NCBI GenBank assembly: GCA_964477295.1 | Contig: CAYZEZ010000187.1 | Location: 1 to 10,049, forward strand | Direction: 5' to 3' | Source of the DNA: CAYZEZ01 sp964477295 | GTDB taxonomy: Bacteria; Bacteroidota; Bacteroidia; Bacteroidales; SM23-62 | DNA: 10,049 bases | Shown here: piece after piece, positions 1 to 7,221 of the stretch | Numbering within the stretch: position 1 is the first letter of the stretch | Layout of the letters: each line of letters starts with the position of its first letter | Position numbers and translations under genes: made by a program | Notes under the pieces: model-generated | The model's database searches: none | What the model was told of the DNA's origin: nothing | Seen by the model: the letters and a program-made list of their open reading frames with translations, nothing else

Positions 1-865
1 AGCTGTTCGCAAGGTGGGACCTACCGATGCCAATGTATTGATCCTGGGGGAAAACGGAACGGGAAAAGAATTGATTGCCCGGGCCCTTCACAAATCTTCA
101 CACAGGTCATCTGATATATTTGTTTCGGTTGACCTGGGCGCCATCCATGAGACTCTTTTCGAGAGTGAAATGTTTGGACACATGCAGGGGTCATTTACAG
201 ATGCCAGGGACGACAGGAAAGGAAGGTTCGAGATAGCATCGGGTGGAACACTTTTTCTCGATGAAATTGGGAATTTATCGTTACAGGCCCAGGCAAAATT
301 ATTGACAGCTATTCAAAACCGGGCTATCACACCTGTCGGTTCAAATGAATCAGTTGAAATAGATATCAGGCTGATCTGTGCTACCAATATGCCTATAGTC
401 GAGCTGGTCGGCCAGAACGGTTTCAGAGAGGATCTTCTTTACCGGATAAATACTGTTGAAATAAGGATCCCGCCCCTGCGTGAACGGCAGGAAGACATTC
501 CGCTCCTGGTCAATCATTTCATGCATTTATATGGAAGAAAATATAATAAGTCAAAACTTAAAATAGCTCCCGAAAGCATAAAAAAACTTACAAAGTATAA
601 ATGGCCCGGGAACGTAAGAGAGTTGCAGCATATTATGGAACGGTCCATTATTTTAAGTGATTCCAATATACTGAAACCGGCCGATTTTCTGATAGAAAAA
701 TTGGAGGCACCAGCCATATCAGACTCCCTGAACATGGAAGATGTCGAGAAGCAAACCATTATAAATGCACTGCAAAGAAACCGGCAAAATATAACAAAAG
801 CTGCGGAAGAGATGGGTATGGCCAGGACAACTCTTTACAGGAAAATGAAAAGATATGATCTTTAA
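1..865 (+). CDS. NtrC-family sigma-54-dependent response regulator, C-terminal part (5' end outside window)
   Basis: This is an enhancer-binding activator of sigma-54 RNA polymerase. It uses ATP hydrolysis to open promoters and is probably switched by phosphorylation from the kinase encoded next. The reading frame is open from base 2 with no start of its own, so the GTG at 14 is an internal valine and the gene begins upstream. Visible parts, in order, are Walker A GENGTGKE (bases 47-70), the sigma-54 contact loop as GSFTDA (188-205), Walker B LFLDE (251-265), the sensor I segment RLICATN, the arginine-finger region REDLLYRINTVEIRIPPLRER, the sensor II segment WPGNVREL, and a Fis-type helix-turn-helix (NITKAAEEMGMARTTLYRK) at the C-terminus. 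The AAA+ and DNA-binding domains are complete. The N-terminal receiver domain expected for this family is not in the window, so its presence is inferred from the kinase partner. The stop overlaps the kinase start by 11 bp, indicating translational coupling. Confidence 0.95.
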   Translation, partial: AVRKVGPTDANVLILGENGTGKELIARALHKSSHRSSDIFVSVDLGAIHETLFESEMFGHMQGSFTDARDDRKGRFEIASGGTLFLDEIGNLSLQAQAKLLTAIQNRAITPVGSNESVEIDIRLICATNMPIVELVGQNGFREDLLYRINTVEIRIPPLRERQEDIPLLVNHFMHLYGRKYNKSKLKIAPESIKKLTKYKWPGNVRELQHIMERSIILSDSNILKPADFLIEKLEAPAISDSLNMEDVEKQTIINALQRNRQNITKAAEEMGMARTTLYRKMKRYDL

Positions 866-2204
866 AAGTTTCAGGGTAAAAATAGCCCTGCGAATCATCC
901 TGATCGGAATCATTATGGGTGCTTTTATCTTTTCAATCAACCAGGAGAAATGGTATGTGGCCACAGCTGTATCTGCTATTCTTGTGATTGGCCTTATGAT
1001 TGAGATGTTCGGTTTCATGGACCGGTCGAACCGGGAATTTAAAAATCTGATAATGGCTTTAAAACACCAGGATTTCAGCCAGTCGTTCAAAACCAGGTAC
1101 AATGAAAAATCTTTTGTTGAGCTTGAGAAGGAATTCAGGGAGGTCATTGAACTTTACAAAAATGCCCGGCTGGAAAAAGAGGTCCACTACCAATACCTGC
1201 AATTCATAATTAACCATATCAATATCGCTGTCATTTGCTACAGGAAAGATGGAAGCATTGAACTCAGCAATCCTGCCGCCACGGCTCTGCTTGGAGTTTC
1301 CAACCTGTCGAACCTGGATGTGATCAGACAAACAGATGAAAAACTGTATAAGGTCATTACCAGTCTTGGTCCCGGTGAGAAAGAATTAATAAAACTGGTA
1401 TTAAAAGGTGAGTTAATGGTCCTCTCAGCATTTGCCACCGAATTTAAATTGCAGGATGTATCCTATAAGCTTGTTTCGTTACAAAACATCCGGAGTGAGC
1501 TGGATGAACAGGAACTGGAATCGTGGCAGAAAGTGATCAGGGTGCTCACTCATGAAATAATGAACTCTGTCACACCTGTTTCTTCGCTCAGCACAGCCAT
1601 CAACGAGATGCTCAGAGATGAAAAGGGCCGGCCAAAGGAACTTAATTCTATTGAAGAAGAGGATGTAAGTGACATGTACGAGAGCTTAAAGACGATTGAA
1701 GAAAGAAGCAAGGGCCTGTTAAATTTTGTGAGTACGTACAAAAACCTGACAAGGTTGCCAATACCACAATTCAAGCATATCAAAGTGGAAGATCTGATCA
1801 GTCATGTATCGGTGCTGATGAAAAAAGTGCTGGATAAAAATGGAATTGACCTGGAGATAAAACCCTCACAGGCCAATTTAGAAATTTATGCTGACCAGGA
1901 TCTCATACAACAGGTTATGATTAATCTGATTATAAATGCCAAAGATGCACTTCAAAAAAGTGAAGAGAGAAAGATTCAGTTGGGCAGCCTGAAAAAGAAA
2001 GGCAAGATAATTATCCAGGTACGTGACAACGGTCCCGGCATCGACCAGGATAATATCGATAAGATCTTCATTCCTTTCTTTACCACAAAGAAAAAAGGAT
2101 CAGGCATCGGCCTCAGCCTCGCCCGCCAGATCATGAGGATGCATAAAGGCTCTGTTTATTTTACATCTGACGAGCAGGGGACTGTCTTTACGTTAGAATT
2201 CTAA
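855..2204 (+). CDS. Membrane-bound sensor histidine kinase (NtrY/NtrB-like)
   Basis: This is a 449-residue sensor kinase that probably autophosphorylates and passes phosphate to the upstream sigma-54 activator. Two hydrophobic segments at about residues 10-28 and 33-54 leave almost no periplasmic loop, so the signal is probably sensed in the membrane or cytoplasm. A PAS-like region follows at about 114-150 (INIAVICYRKDGSIELSNPA). The dimerisation/phosphoacceptor helix has His233 in LTHEIMNSVTPVSSLS, a variant of the HEIxNxLTP box of NtrY-type kinases. The ATPase domain has an N box with Asn361 in NLIINAKDAL, a G1 box DNGPGID at 391-397, and FFTTKKKGSGIGLSLARQ for the F and G2 boxes, so it looks catalytically intact. 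The ATG at 855 lies inside the last codons of the regulator. The gene ends at a convergent junction with a terminator. Nothing here identifies the stimulus. Confidence 0.95.
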   Translation: MIFKSFRVKIALRIILIGIIMGAFIFSINQEKWYVATAVSAILVIGLMIEMFGFMDRSNREFKNLIMALKHQDFSQSFKTRYNEKSFVELEKEFREVIELYKNARLEKEVHYQYLQFIINHINIAVICYRKDGSIELSNPAATALLGVSNLSNLDVIRQTDEKLYKVITSLGPGEKELIKLVLKGELMVLSAFATEFKLQDVSYKLVSLQNIRSELDEQELESWQKVIRVLTHEIMNSVTPVSSLSTAINEMLRDEKGRPKELNSIEEEDVSDMYESLKTIEERSKGLLNFVSTYKNLTRLPIPQFKHIKVEDLISHVSVLMKKVLDKNGIDLEIKPSQANLEIYADQDLIQQVMINLIINAKDALQKSEERKIQLGSLKKKGKIIIQVRDNGPGIDQDNIDKIFIPFFTTKKKGSGIGLSLARQIMRMHKGSVYFTSDEQGTVFTLEF

Positions 2205-2218
2205 TCCAGATCAAAGAA

Positions 2219-2253
2219 GTAGACAGTAGACAGTAGAGGTGTGGGTGTGGGCG
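2219..2253. repeat. Imperfect heptanucleotide tandem array (GTAGACA unit)
   Basis: Starting 15 bp after the kinase stop are GTAGACA (2219-2225), GTAGACA (2226-2232) and GTAGAGG (2233-2239), followed by a decaying GT/G-rich tail (TGTGGGT, GTGGGCG). Read on the minus strand and rotated, the unit is TACTGTC, which resembles the other heptads in this window. It lies outside any gene, and its function is unknown. Confidence 0.7.
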
Positions 2254-2266
2254 TAGGTAAAAAAAG

Positions 2267-2293
2267 AGGGGTTGCCTTATCCGGGCAACCCCT
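2267..2293. terminator. Bidirectional intrinsic terminator between convergent genes
   Basis: A perfect 10-bp stem is formed by AGGGGTTGCC (2267-2276) and GGCAACCCCT (2284-2293), with the 7-base loop TTATCCG. On the minus strand the stem is followed by a run of seven U (complement of the A run at 2259-2265), which suits termination of susC-susD. On the plus strand it is followed by GATTTATTTC, a weaker U-rich tail for the two-component operon. It sits about 60 bp beyond both stop codons. Confidence 0.9.
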
Positions 2294-2327
2294 GATTTAT
2301 TTCATTCTCGAATCCTTTTCTTCCTCT

Positions 2328-2354
2328 TCACTCGTCACTCGTCACTCGTCACTC
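2328..2354. repeat. Near-perfect heptanucleotide tandem array (TCACTCG unit) abutting the susD stop codon
   Basis: Three exact copies of TCACTCG (2328-2348) and a six-base partial copy (2349-2354) run directly up to the susD-like stop codon at 2355-2357. In rotated form the unit is CACTCGT. The array lies on the opposite side of the terminator from the GTAGACA array and, at the level of the shared ACT core, in inverted orientation to it. Confidence 0.85.
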
Positions 2355-3746
2355 TTAGAGATTCTGCAAAAGGTTTTCGTTCACATCCAACTGCGATTTT
2401 GGAATTGGGAATACTATTTTCACATCATCCCAGTTGTATCTGTTTCCACTGAGGTCCTTGGCGAAATTAGACTTCTTCAGTCTCTTCATATTGTGGTAAT
2501 AATCTCCTTCCAGGTAAAGTTCAATGGTTCGTTCACGTTCACAATCTGCCAGTGTTGGTGAACCGGTTAAATCGCTCACACCGGATCGCGACCTTACAAC
2601 ATTCAGATCATCCCTGGCACCTGAATTATTGCTCTGGTGCACCCTTGCCTCTGCCCTGTTCAGGTATACTTCGGCAAGTCTCAACACCGGGACACTAAGA
2701 TACTCAACATCGAACTTGGTCGAATATACCTTACCTTCAACATTCACGAAGGCATGGTCAATCCTTGCCCTGGCATCATCATCACCGGAAAGTACATTGG
2801 CCCCTATTTTGCCAAGATAAGAACCATCGAGAGAGAATTTCGCATTGGAAAAAAGTCTGTAGTAACCCCGAAGTGTACCGGATGCATCATCAGTCCCTGA
2901 TGCGAGCACAGCAAAGAGTACCTCATTTGGTGGAGTCCCTGTAGTGAAGCAATCCAGCATATCATCTGCAAGTCCTCCATTGGGTGATCCGGAGAATTTA
3001 TCGATCACATAATCTGCGGCTTCAATAACCTTAGGCCAGTTTTCCTGGTAGAAATAGACCCTCGACAGGTAACCTTTTGCAGCAATTGCAGAAGCCCTTC
3101 CTGATATACTTGTTCCTTCAAGCAGACCGGCCGCATCTTCCAGGTCCATAATGATCTGGCTGTAGGCGTCATCAATGGAAGCCCTCGGGGGTGAATCAAA
3201 GGGACCTAAAGGTTCACTAAATACCGGAACGGCCAGCGGACCATATCCCGTTACATCATAACCGTATAATCGGGTAAGCTCAAAAAAGACAACACCCCGG
3301 ATGAACTTACATTCACCCTCGATCCTTTTCCTTATATCATCGGTCATATCTGCATCGTTCACTTCCGGGAGAAAATCAAGGACCCTGTTTACAATTCCGA
3401 TTGCTTCATAGGATACCTGCCAGGTAACCTGGACAATCTGGTTGCTCTGACCCGACATCGTCTTATTAAGCATCTGTAATTCTTCGAATACAGTATTCTG
3501 CAAACCGGATACTTTAACTGTCCCGGTAATCATATCAGTAGACACCCAGTAGCGACCGCCGTACAGGTAACCATTCTGCAATTTGTCATAGGCTCCTGCC
3601 ACCGCCGCATCGAGGCCAACGGTCGAATTCAGCGCCACCTTATCGGCCAGCTCAATGGTTGGGGAAACATCGAGGATATCCTCACAGGATGTAAATCCCA
3701 GAGCTGCCAATATCAATGTACTTACTATATATTTTATACCTTTCAT
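2355..3746 (-). CDS. SusD/RagB-family outer-membrane glycan-binding lipoprotein
   Basis: SusD-type proteins are surface lipoproteins that form a lid over the SusC barrel and capture oligosaccharides for import. The frame stays open back to 3902, but that would overlap susC. The ATG at 3746 is preferred because it begins a lipoprotein signal (MKGIKYIVSTLILAALGFTS) ending at Cys21, followed by acidic residues as in Bacteroidota surface lipoproteins. It also leaves a clean 20-bp gap after the SusC stop. The protein is then 463 residues, at the short end for a family that is often 500-600. Family features include FIRGVVFFELTRLYGY near residue 150 with a following GPLAVPVF, and the C-terminal block RLAEVYLNRAEARVHQ, LNVVRSRSGV, then ERTIELYLEGDYYHNMKRL and FPIPKSQLDVNENLLQN. 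It is co-transcribed with susC and followed by a strong terminator. No SusE/SusF-like gene follows in the operon. The substrate cannot be read from the sequence. Confidence 0.95.
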   Translation of the reverse strand: MKGIKYIVSTLILAALGFTSCEDILDVSPTIELADKVALNSTVGLDAAVAGAYDKLQNGYLYGGRYWVSTDMITGTVKVSGLQNTVFEELQMLNKTMSGQSNQIVQVTWQVSYEAIGIVNRVLDFLPEVNDADMTDDIRKRIEGECKFIRGVVFFELTRLYGYDVTGYGPLAVPVFSEPLGPFDSPPRASIDDAYSQIIMDLEDAAGLLEGTSISGRASAIAAKGYLSRVYFYQENWPKVIEAADYVIDKFSGSPNGGLADDMLDCFTTGTPPNEVLFAVLASGTDDASGTLRGYYRLFSNAKFSLDGSYLGKIGANVLSGDDDARARIDHAFVNVEGKVYSTKFDVEYLSVPVLRLAEVYLNRAEARVHQSNNSGARDDLNVVRSRSGVSDLTGSPTLADCERERTIELYLEGDYYHNMKRLKKSNFAKDLSGNRYNWDDVKIVFPIPKSQLDVNENLLQNL

Positions 3747-3766
3747 TGTATTGAGTTTTTGATATG

Positions 3767-6700
3767 TTAAAAATCCAGTTCTATCCCGAAACTTATCGTC
3801 TTCACCTGGGGAGGGGAGAGATAGGTAACTCCCTGGGTAATATTTCCCGATCCGTCCCTGTTTACTTCCGGATCCCATCCGGTATAGTTTGTCAGTGTCC
3901 ACAGGTTTGTTCCTCCAACATATATCCTGAGTCTGTCAACCATAAAACGCTGGCTCAGTGAATGAGGCAAGGTATACCCCACGGTCATGGTTTTCAGTCG
4001 CAGGTAAGAAGAATTTTCAAGGTAGCGCGTGGAATTATAATTCCTGTTCTCCGGCTGCCAGTATAATTTATGGGATGATCCGTTTGGATTATCTTCCGAC
4101 CAGGCATCCATGATCTTAGCGGTCTGGTTCCAGTTCCCGTCAAATCCTCCATCCAGGAATTTGCCATCATCCCTGTACACATCCATACCTACGTTAAAGG
4201 TGAAGAAGATGGAGAAATCAATTCCTTTGTAATTGAATGTGTTATTCAATCCTCCAAAGAATTTAGGATATGGGTTCCCGGTAAATTTGGCATCCCGGTC
4301 GAAATTAAACTCGTTGGTTAATTCACCCCAGTAGTTATAGAATAACTCATCACCGGCTTTGATCTCCACATCCTTAGTCGTTGTTCCAAGATCCTGGTCA
4401 TTGAAATCGATCCAGTCGGTCACGGTCACTGTCTCATCCTTACGTGCAATACCATACCATTTGACAAGCTCCCATGTCCCGATAGCATATCCTTCGGCAA
4501 CCACATTATTACCAAAATTCTCACCGGCAAGTTGCTCGTTTTCCGTGTTGGTAACCACGTTAACATTGCGCCCAAGGTTCAGATTGGTAATCCACTTTAG
4601 TTGGGATGATCCTGGCAGGTTATGGGATGTAAGGAATAATTCCACTCCTTTATTCTCCATGTCACCCACATTCATAATAATGGATGATGAACCACTGGTC
4701 TGGTTGATTGGCCTTGGAAGGATCAGGTCGGAGGTCTTTTTAAAATAGTAGTCAAATCCTCCGGCAATCCTTCCGGTCCAAAGCTGGAAGTCGAGTCCCA
4801 CATCCGTCTGTGAAGATTTTTCCCACCGGAGGTCCGGGTTTTCCACACTGGCAATCACCAGGCCCGGCCAACCTATATAGTTACCGGTCCTCCATCTTCC
4901 CATGTAACCAAAATCATCGAACTCGGCATTTCCTGTTACGCCCCAGCTACCTCTCAGTTTCAGGTAAGTAATAACAGGAACTCCACTGAAAAAGCTTTCT
5001 TCTGAAACTGTCCATCCGACCGAAGCGGCCGGGAAAAATCCATATTTATAGTTATCACCGAACCTGGACGATCCATCCCGGCTGATGCTGGCAGTCACAT
5101 AATATTTATCAGCCATGTTATAGCCAACCCTGCTGAATACAGATACAAATCCCGATCCGGTTTCATAACCGCTTCCCGATTGAATGGCCCCGTTATTGGG
5201 ATGTTTTAGTCCGGGATTAGGGAACTGGTTTGCCTGCAACAGGACTTCATATTGCCGTCTCGATTCCAACGACATACCTACCATGGCTGTGACATTATGT
5301 ATGTCGGCAAAGGATTTGTTGAAATTAAAGAAACTCTTTGAGTTCAGGTTTGTAAGGTTTACACGGCGGTCCATCCCATAACCATTCTCCTGGGTTATGG
5401 TCCCTACATGCCTGATTTCCCTCTGTGAATATACATTGGCACCCGCTTCGGTCCGGAATGACAACCAATCTGTAAAGTTATACTGACCGTACACATTTCC
5501 TATCGTAGTGAACACATTCATACCATAGGTTAGATCAGCATTATAAGCAACCGGGTTGGTCCCGCTTCGGGGGGCAAAGAATTTTCCCGTAGAATCATAA
5601 ACCGGCATAATAGGCAATGAACGGCTTTGTGCTGTTCCCAGCCCACCGGCCCAACCGGTCGGCACCCTTTCATTAAGCTCGTAAACAAAGGTAGTTTTGG
5701 TGCCAACAGAAAATTTTTCATTGGCCCTGTGATCAAAATTTGATTTAGCACTCAGCCGTTTATAGTTATTGCCCAGCTGAATACCTTCTTCATCCCGGTA
5801 AGCACCCCCTATGTAAAATGTATTTTTCACATCACCCCCGCTGGCCGACAGGTTAAAATTATGCACAACACCAGTCCTGGTCATCTCATCGATCCAGTCG
5901 GTGTTTGTGTTCTCAGCTATTTCACGGGTGATCCCAAAAGGAAGATTGTCAAACCAGGCCTGGGTCGATTCTTCCAGGTCAGTGTAATCAGGATCATCAT
6001 TATACAGGTATGAATTATTCCATGCTTCGAGTCCATATTTAATGTATTCGGGGCCTGTAAGCATATCCGGGATATTGGTTACATTATTGAATCCAAGCCA
6101 GTATCCGGCATTGAATTTCGTTTCCCCGGATTTTCCCGATTTTGTAGTAATCAGTACAACACCGTTTGCTGATCTGGATCCATAGATAGCAGCAGCAGAT
6201 GCATCCTTCAGGAATTCAACTGATTCGATATCAGATGGACTGATGGCTGATAGAGTATTGGTTCCGTCGGCCCATCCATTGGAAAAGTTACCGGTAATGA
6301 CCGGAATTCCGTCAACCACATAGAGCGGCTGGCTGCTGGCACGGATGGATGAAGTTCCACGGATCCTGACTGTCATGGCTGATCCGGGCATTCCATTTGA
6401 AGTGGAGATCATCACACCGGCTGCCTTACCCTGCAGGGCGCTTTGAAAGCTGGGTTCGGTGCTGTTCCTCAGCTCCTCCGATTTAACACTGGAAATGGAG
6501 CTGGTGATGTCTCTCTTTCTTTTAGTCCCGTAACCGATCACGACCAGCTCATCCAGCTGGGCAATATCCTCTTCGAGGGTAAACTCAACTCTGACGGTCT
6601 GTCCTTCAATGATGGTTAAGGTTTGTGAGATCTTTTTATATCCCACATAGGACGCTTCAAGGATAACTTCACCGGTGGGCAGGGATGCGATAGTAAAATT

Positions 6701-6880
6701 ACCATCAATATCCGTAATGGTCCCGACGGTGGTTCCTTGCATAACTACGGTTGCACCAATCAAAGGTTCTCCGGAAATATCGACAACCTTTCCTGTAGCG
6801 CTACCCACCTGGCCAAAGGCATACATGCTTAGCATACCCGTACATAGGACCAGGATCATTTTTAGCAGGTTATTCTTCAT
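3767..6880 (-). CDS. SusC/RagA-family TonB-linked outer-membrane transporter
   Basis: This 1037-residue TonB-dependent porin imports oligosaccharides across the outer membrane, powered by TonB-ExbBD and working with the SusD-like lid encoded next. A signal peptide (residues 1-23, cleavage likely after AFG) is followed by a carboxypeptidase-regulatory-like domain (about 27-115; GKVVDISGEPLIGATVVMQG, DIDGNFTI, SYVGYKK). Then comes the DELVVIGYGTKRKRDITSSI segment that marks SusC proteins, a plug domain with RIRGTSSIRASSQPLYVVDG and LKDASAAAIYGSRSANGVVL, and a long beta-barrel ending in the aromatic residue of ISFGIELDF. Length and domain order are normal. There is no N-terminal secretin/TonB (STN) domain, so the sigma/anti-sigma signalling route seen in some family members is unlikely. 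That agrees with control by the adjacent LacI regulator. A LacI-type operator-like site lies about 150 bp upstream of the ATG. Confidence 0.97.
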   Translation of the reverse strand: MKNNLLKMILVLCTGMLSMYAFGQVGSATGKVVDISGEPLIGATVVMQGTTVGTITDIDGNFTIASLPTGEVILEASYVGYKKISQTLTIIEGQTVRVEFTLEEDIAQLDELVVIGYGTKRKRDITSSISSVKSEELRNSTEPSFQSALQGKAAGVMISTSNGMPGSAMTVRIRGTSSIRASSQPLYVVDGIPVITGNFSNGWADGTNTLSAISPSDIESVEFLKDASAAAIYGSRSANGVVLITTKSGKSGETKFNAGYWLGFNNVTNIPDMLTGPEYIKYGLEAWNNSYLYNDDPDYTDLEESTQAWFDNLPFGITREIAENTNTDWIDEMTRTGVVHNFNLSASGGDVKNTFYIGGAYRDEEGIQLGNNYKRLSAKSNFDHRANEKFSVGTKTTFVYELNERVPTGWAGGLGTAQSRSLPIMPVYDSTGKFFAPRSGTNPVAYNADLTYGMNVFTTIGNVYGQYNFTDWLSFRTEAGANVYSQREIRHVGTITQENGYGMDRRVNLTNLNSKSFFNFNKSFADIHNVTAMVGMSLESRRQYEVLLQANQFPNPGLKHPNNGAIQSGSGYETGSGFVSVFSRVGYNMADKYYVTASISRDGSSRFGDNYKYGFFPAASVGWTVSEESFFSGVPVITYLKLRGSWGVTGNAEFDDFGYMGRWRTGNYIGWPGLVIASVENPDLRWEKSSQTDVGLDFQLWTGRIAGGFDYYFKKTSDLILPRPINQTSGSSSIIMNVGDMENKGVELFLTSHNLPGSSQLKWITNLNLGRNVNVVTNTENEQLAGENFGNNVVAEGYAIGTWELVKWYGIARKDETVTVTDWIDFNDQDLGTTTKDVEIKAGDELFYNYWGELTNEFNFDRDAKFTGNPYPKFFGGLNNTFNYKGIDFSIFFTFNVGMDVYRDDGKFLDGGFDGNWNQTAKIMDAWSEDNPNGSSHKLYWQPENRNYNSTRYLENSSYLRLKTMTVGYTLPHSLSQRFMVDRLRIYVGGTNLWTLTNYTGWDPEVNRDGSGNITQGVTYLSPPQVKTISFGIELDF

Positions 6881-7025
6881 ACATAAATGGTTAATAAGTG
6901 GTCATTTAAATTTGATACCGAAAATACTGAAAAATGAATTATTCAGCATTTATATTTTGTCGATTTTACTGAGTAATTTTGTGATATATAAAGACTTAAT
7001 CGGAATATTGCTTCGCCTTTTATTG

Positions 7026-7041
7026 TTTCAAACGTTTTCGG
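7026..7041 (-). promoter_or_regulatory. LacI-family operator-like site upstream of susC
   Basis: On the minus strand, in the direction of susC transcription, the site reads CCGAAAACGTTTGAAA. The core AAACGTTT (7030-7037) is a perfect palindrome with the central CpG typical of LacI-family operators. The same motif, differing at only two positions, lies upstream of the secreted-protein gene at 8364-8379. The site ends 146 bp before the susC start codon. Binding by the neighbouring LacI protein is inference. Confidence 0.65.
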
Positions 7042-7142
7042 GGGAAAAGAATGATTTCGCTTAATATTACTGATTTTATTGACCTTTGGAGAGTTTTATG
7101 CCTCGAATTAAGGTTAATTAATATTTTTCAGACGAAATCACT

Positions 7143-7215
7143 CTAGGTACTGGTTACTAGTTACTGGGTGGGGAATGCTCTTATACCTAGCAACAAGTAA
7201 CCAATACCTAGCACC
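7143..7215. repeat. Inverted pair of degenerate heptad arrays forming a long imperfect hairpin
   Basis: The left arm on the plus strand has GGTACTG, GTTACTA and GTTACTG (7146-7166). The right arm on the minus strand has GGTGCTA, GGTATTG, GTTACTT, GTTGCTA and GGTATAA (7215 down to 7181). Both arms follow the same seven-base unit, about GKTACTR. Bases 7143-7160 and 7194-7211 are complementary at 16 of 18 positions, and one mismatch becomes a G-U pair in minus-strand RNA. The element begins 7 bp after the lacI stop. It may act as a lacI terminator or mRNA 3' end structure, but there is no strong U run. Confidence 0.75.
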
Positions 7216-7221
7216 TTCTTC

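Larger units (their letters stand above)
6881..7221. other. 341-bp intergenic region upstream of susC
   Basis: This AT-rich gap holds no credible gene; the plus-strand frame that crosses it starts inside antisense susC. From the lacI side toward susC it contains an inverted pair of heptad arrays (7143-7215), then the operator-like site (7026-7041), then about 145 bp of leader and promoter DNA. The best match to the Bacteroidota -7 element TAnnTTTG on the minus strand is TATTTTCG (6926 to 6919), about 38 bp before the ATG. It has one mismatch and no good -33 TTG, so it is only tentative. No Shine-Dalgarno sequence is visible, as is usual in the phylum. Confidence 0.6.

Noticed and set aside
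719..1147. Minus-strand 142-codon frame over the regulator/kinase overlap
   Set aside because: Antisense shadow of two clearly conserved genes.
2241..2561. Plus-strand 106-codon open frame across the convergent junction and the susD 3' end
   Set aside because: It runs through the terminator and heptad array and then antisense to conserved SusD C-terminal codons; the product is low-complexity and unlike a protein family.
2615..2633. TGGCAC...TTGCT resembling a sigma-54 -24/-12 promoter near an NtrC-type gene
   Set aside because: The two boxes are separated by 8 bases instead of the required 5, and the match is inside the susD coding sequence.
2355..3902. Longer SusD reading starting at 3902
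   Set aside because: The extra 52 residues overlap the SusC C-terminus and would bury the lipoprotein signal; the ATG at 3746 gives a proper signal peptide and Cys21.
4359..4748. Plus-strand 129-codon frame inside susC
   Set aside because: Antisense shadow of the conserved SusC barrel region; no signal peptide or motif.
6927..6946. CTGAA/TTCAG and nested TGAAT/ATTCA inverted repeats before susC
   Set aside because: Five-base arms in very AT-rich DNA are expected by chance, and there is no supporting second copy.
6675..7064. Plus-strand 129-codon frame covering the susC 5' end and its upstream region
   Set aside because: It begins antisense to the conserved SusC N-terminal domain and crosses the operator-like site; no start region or family resemblance.
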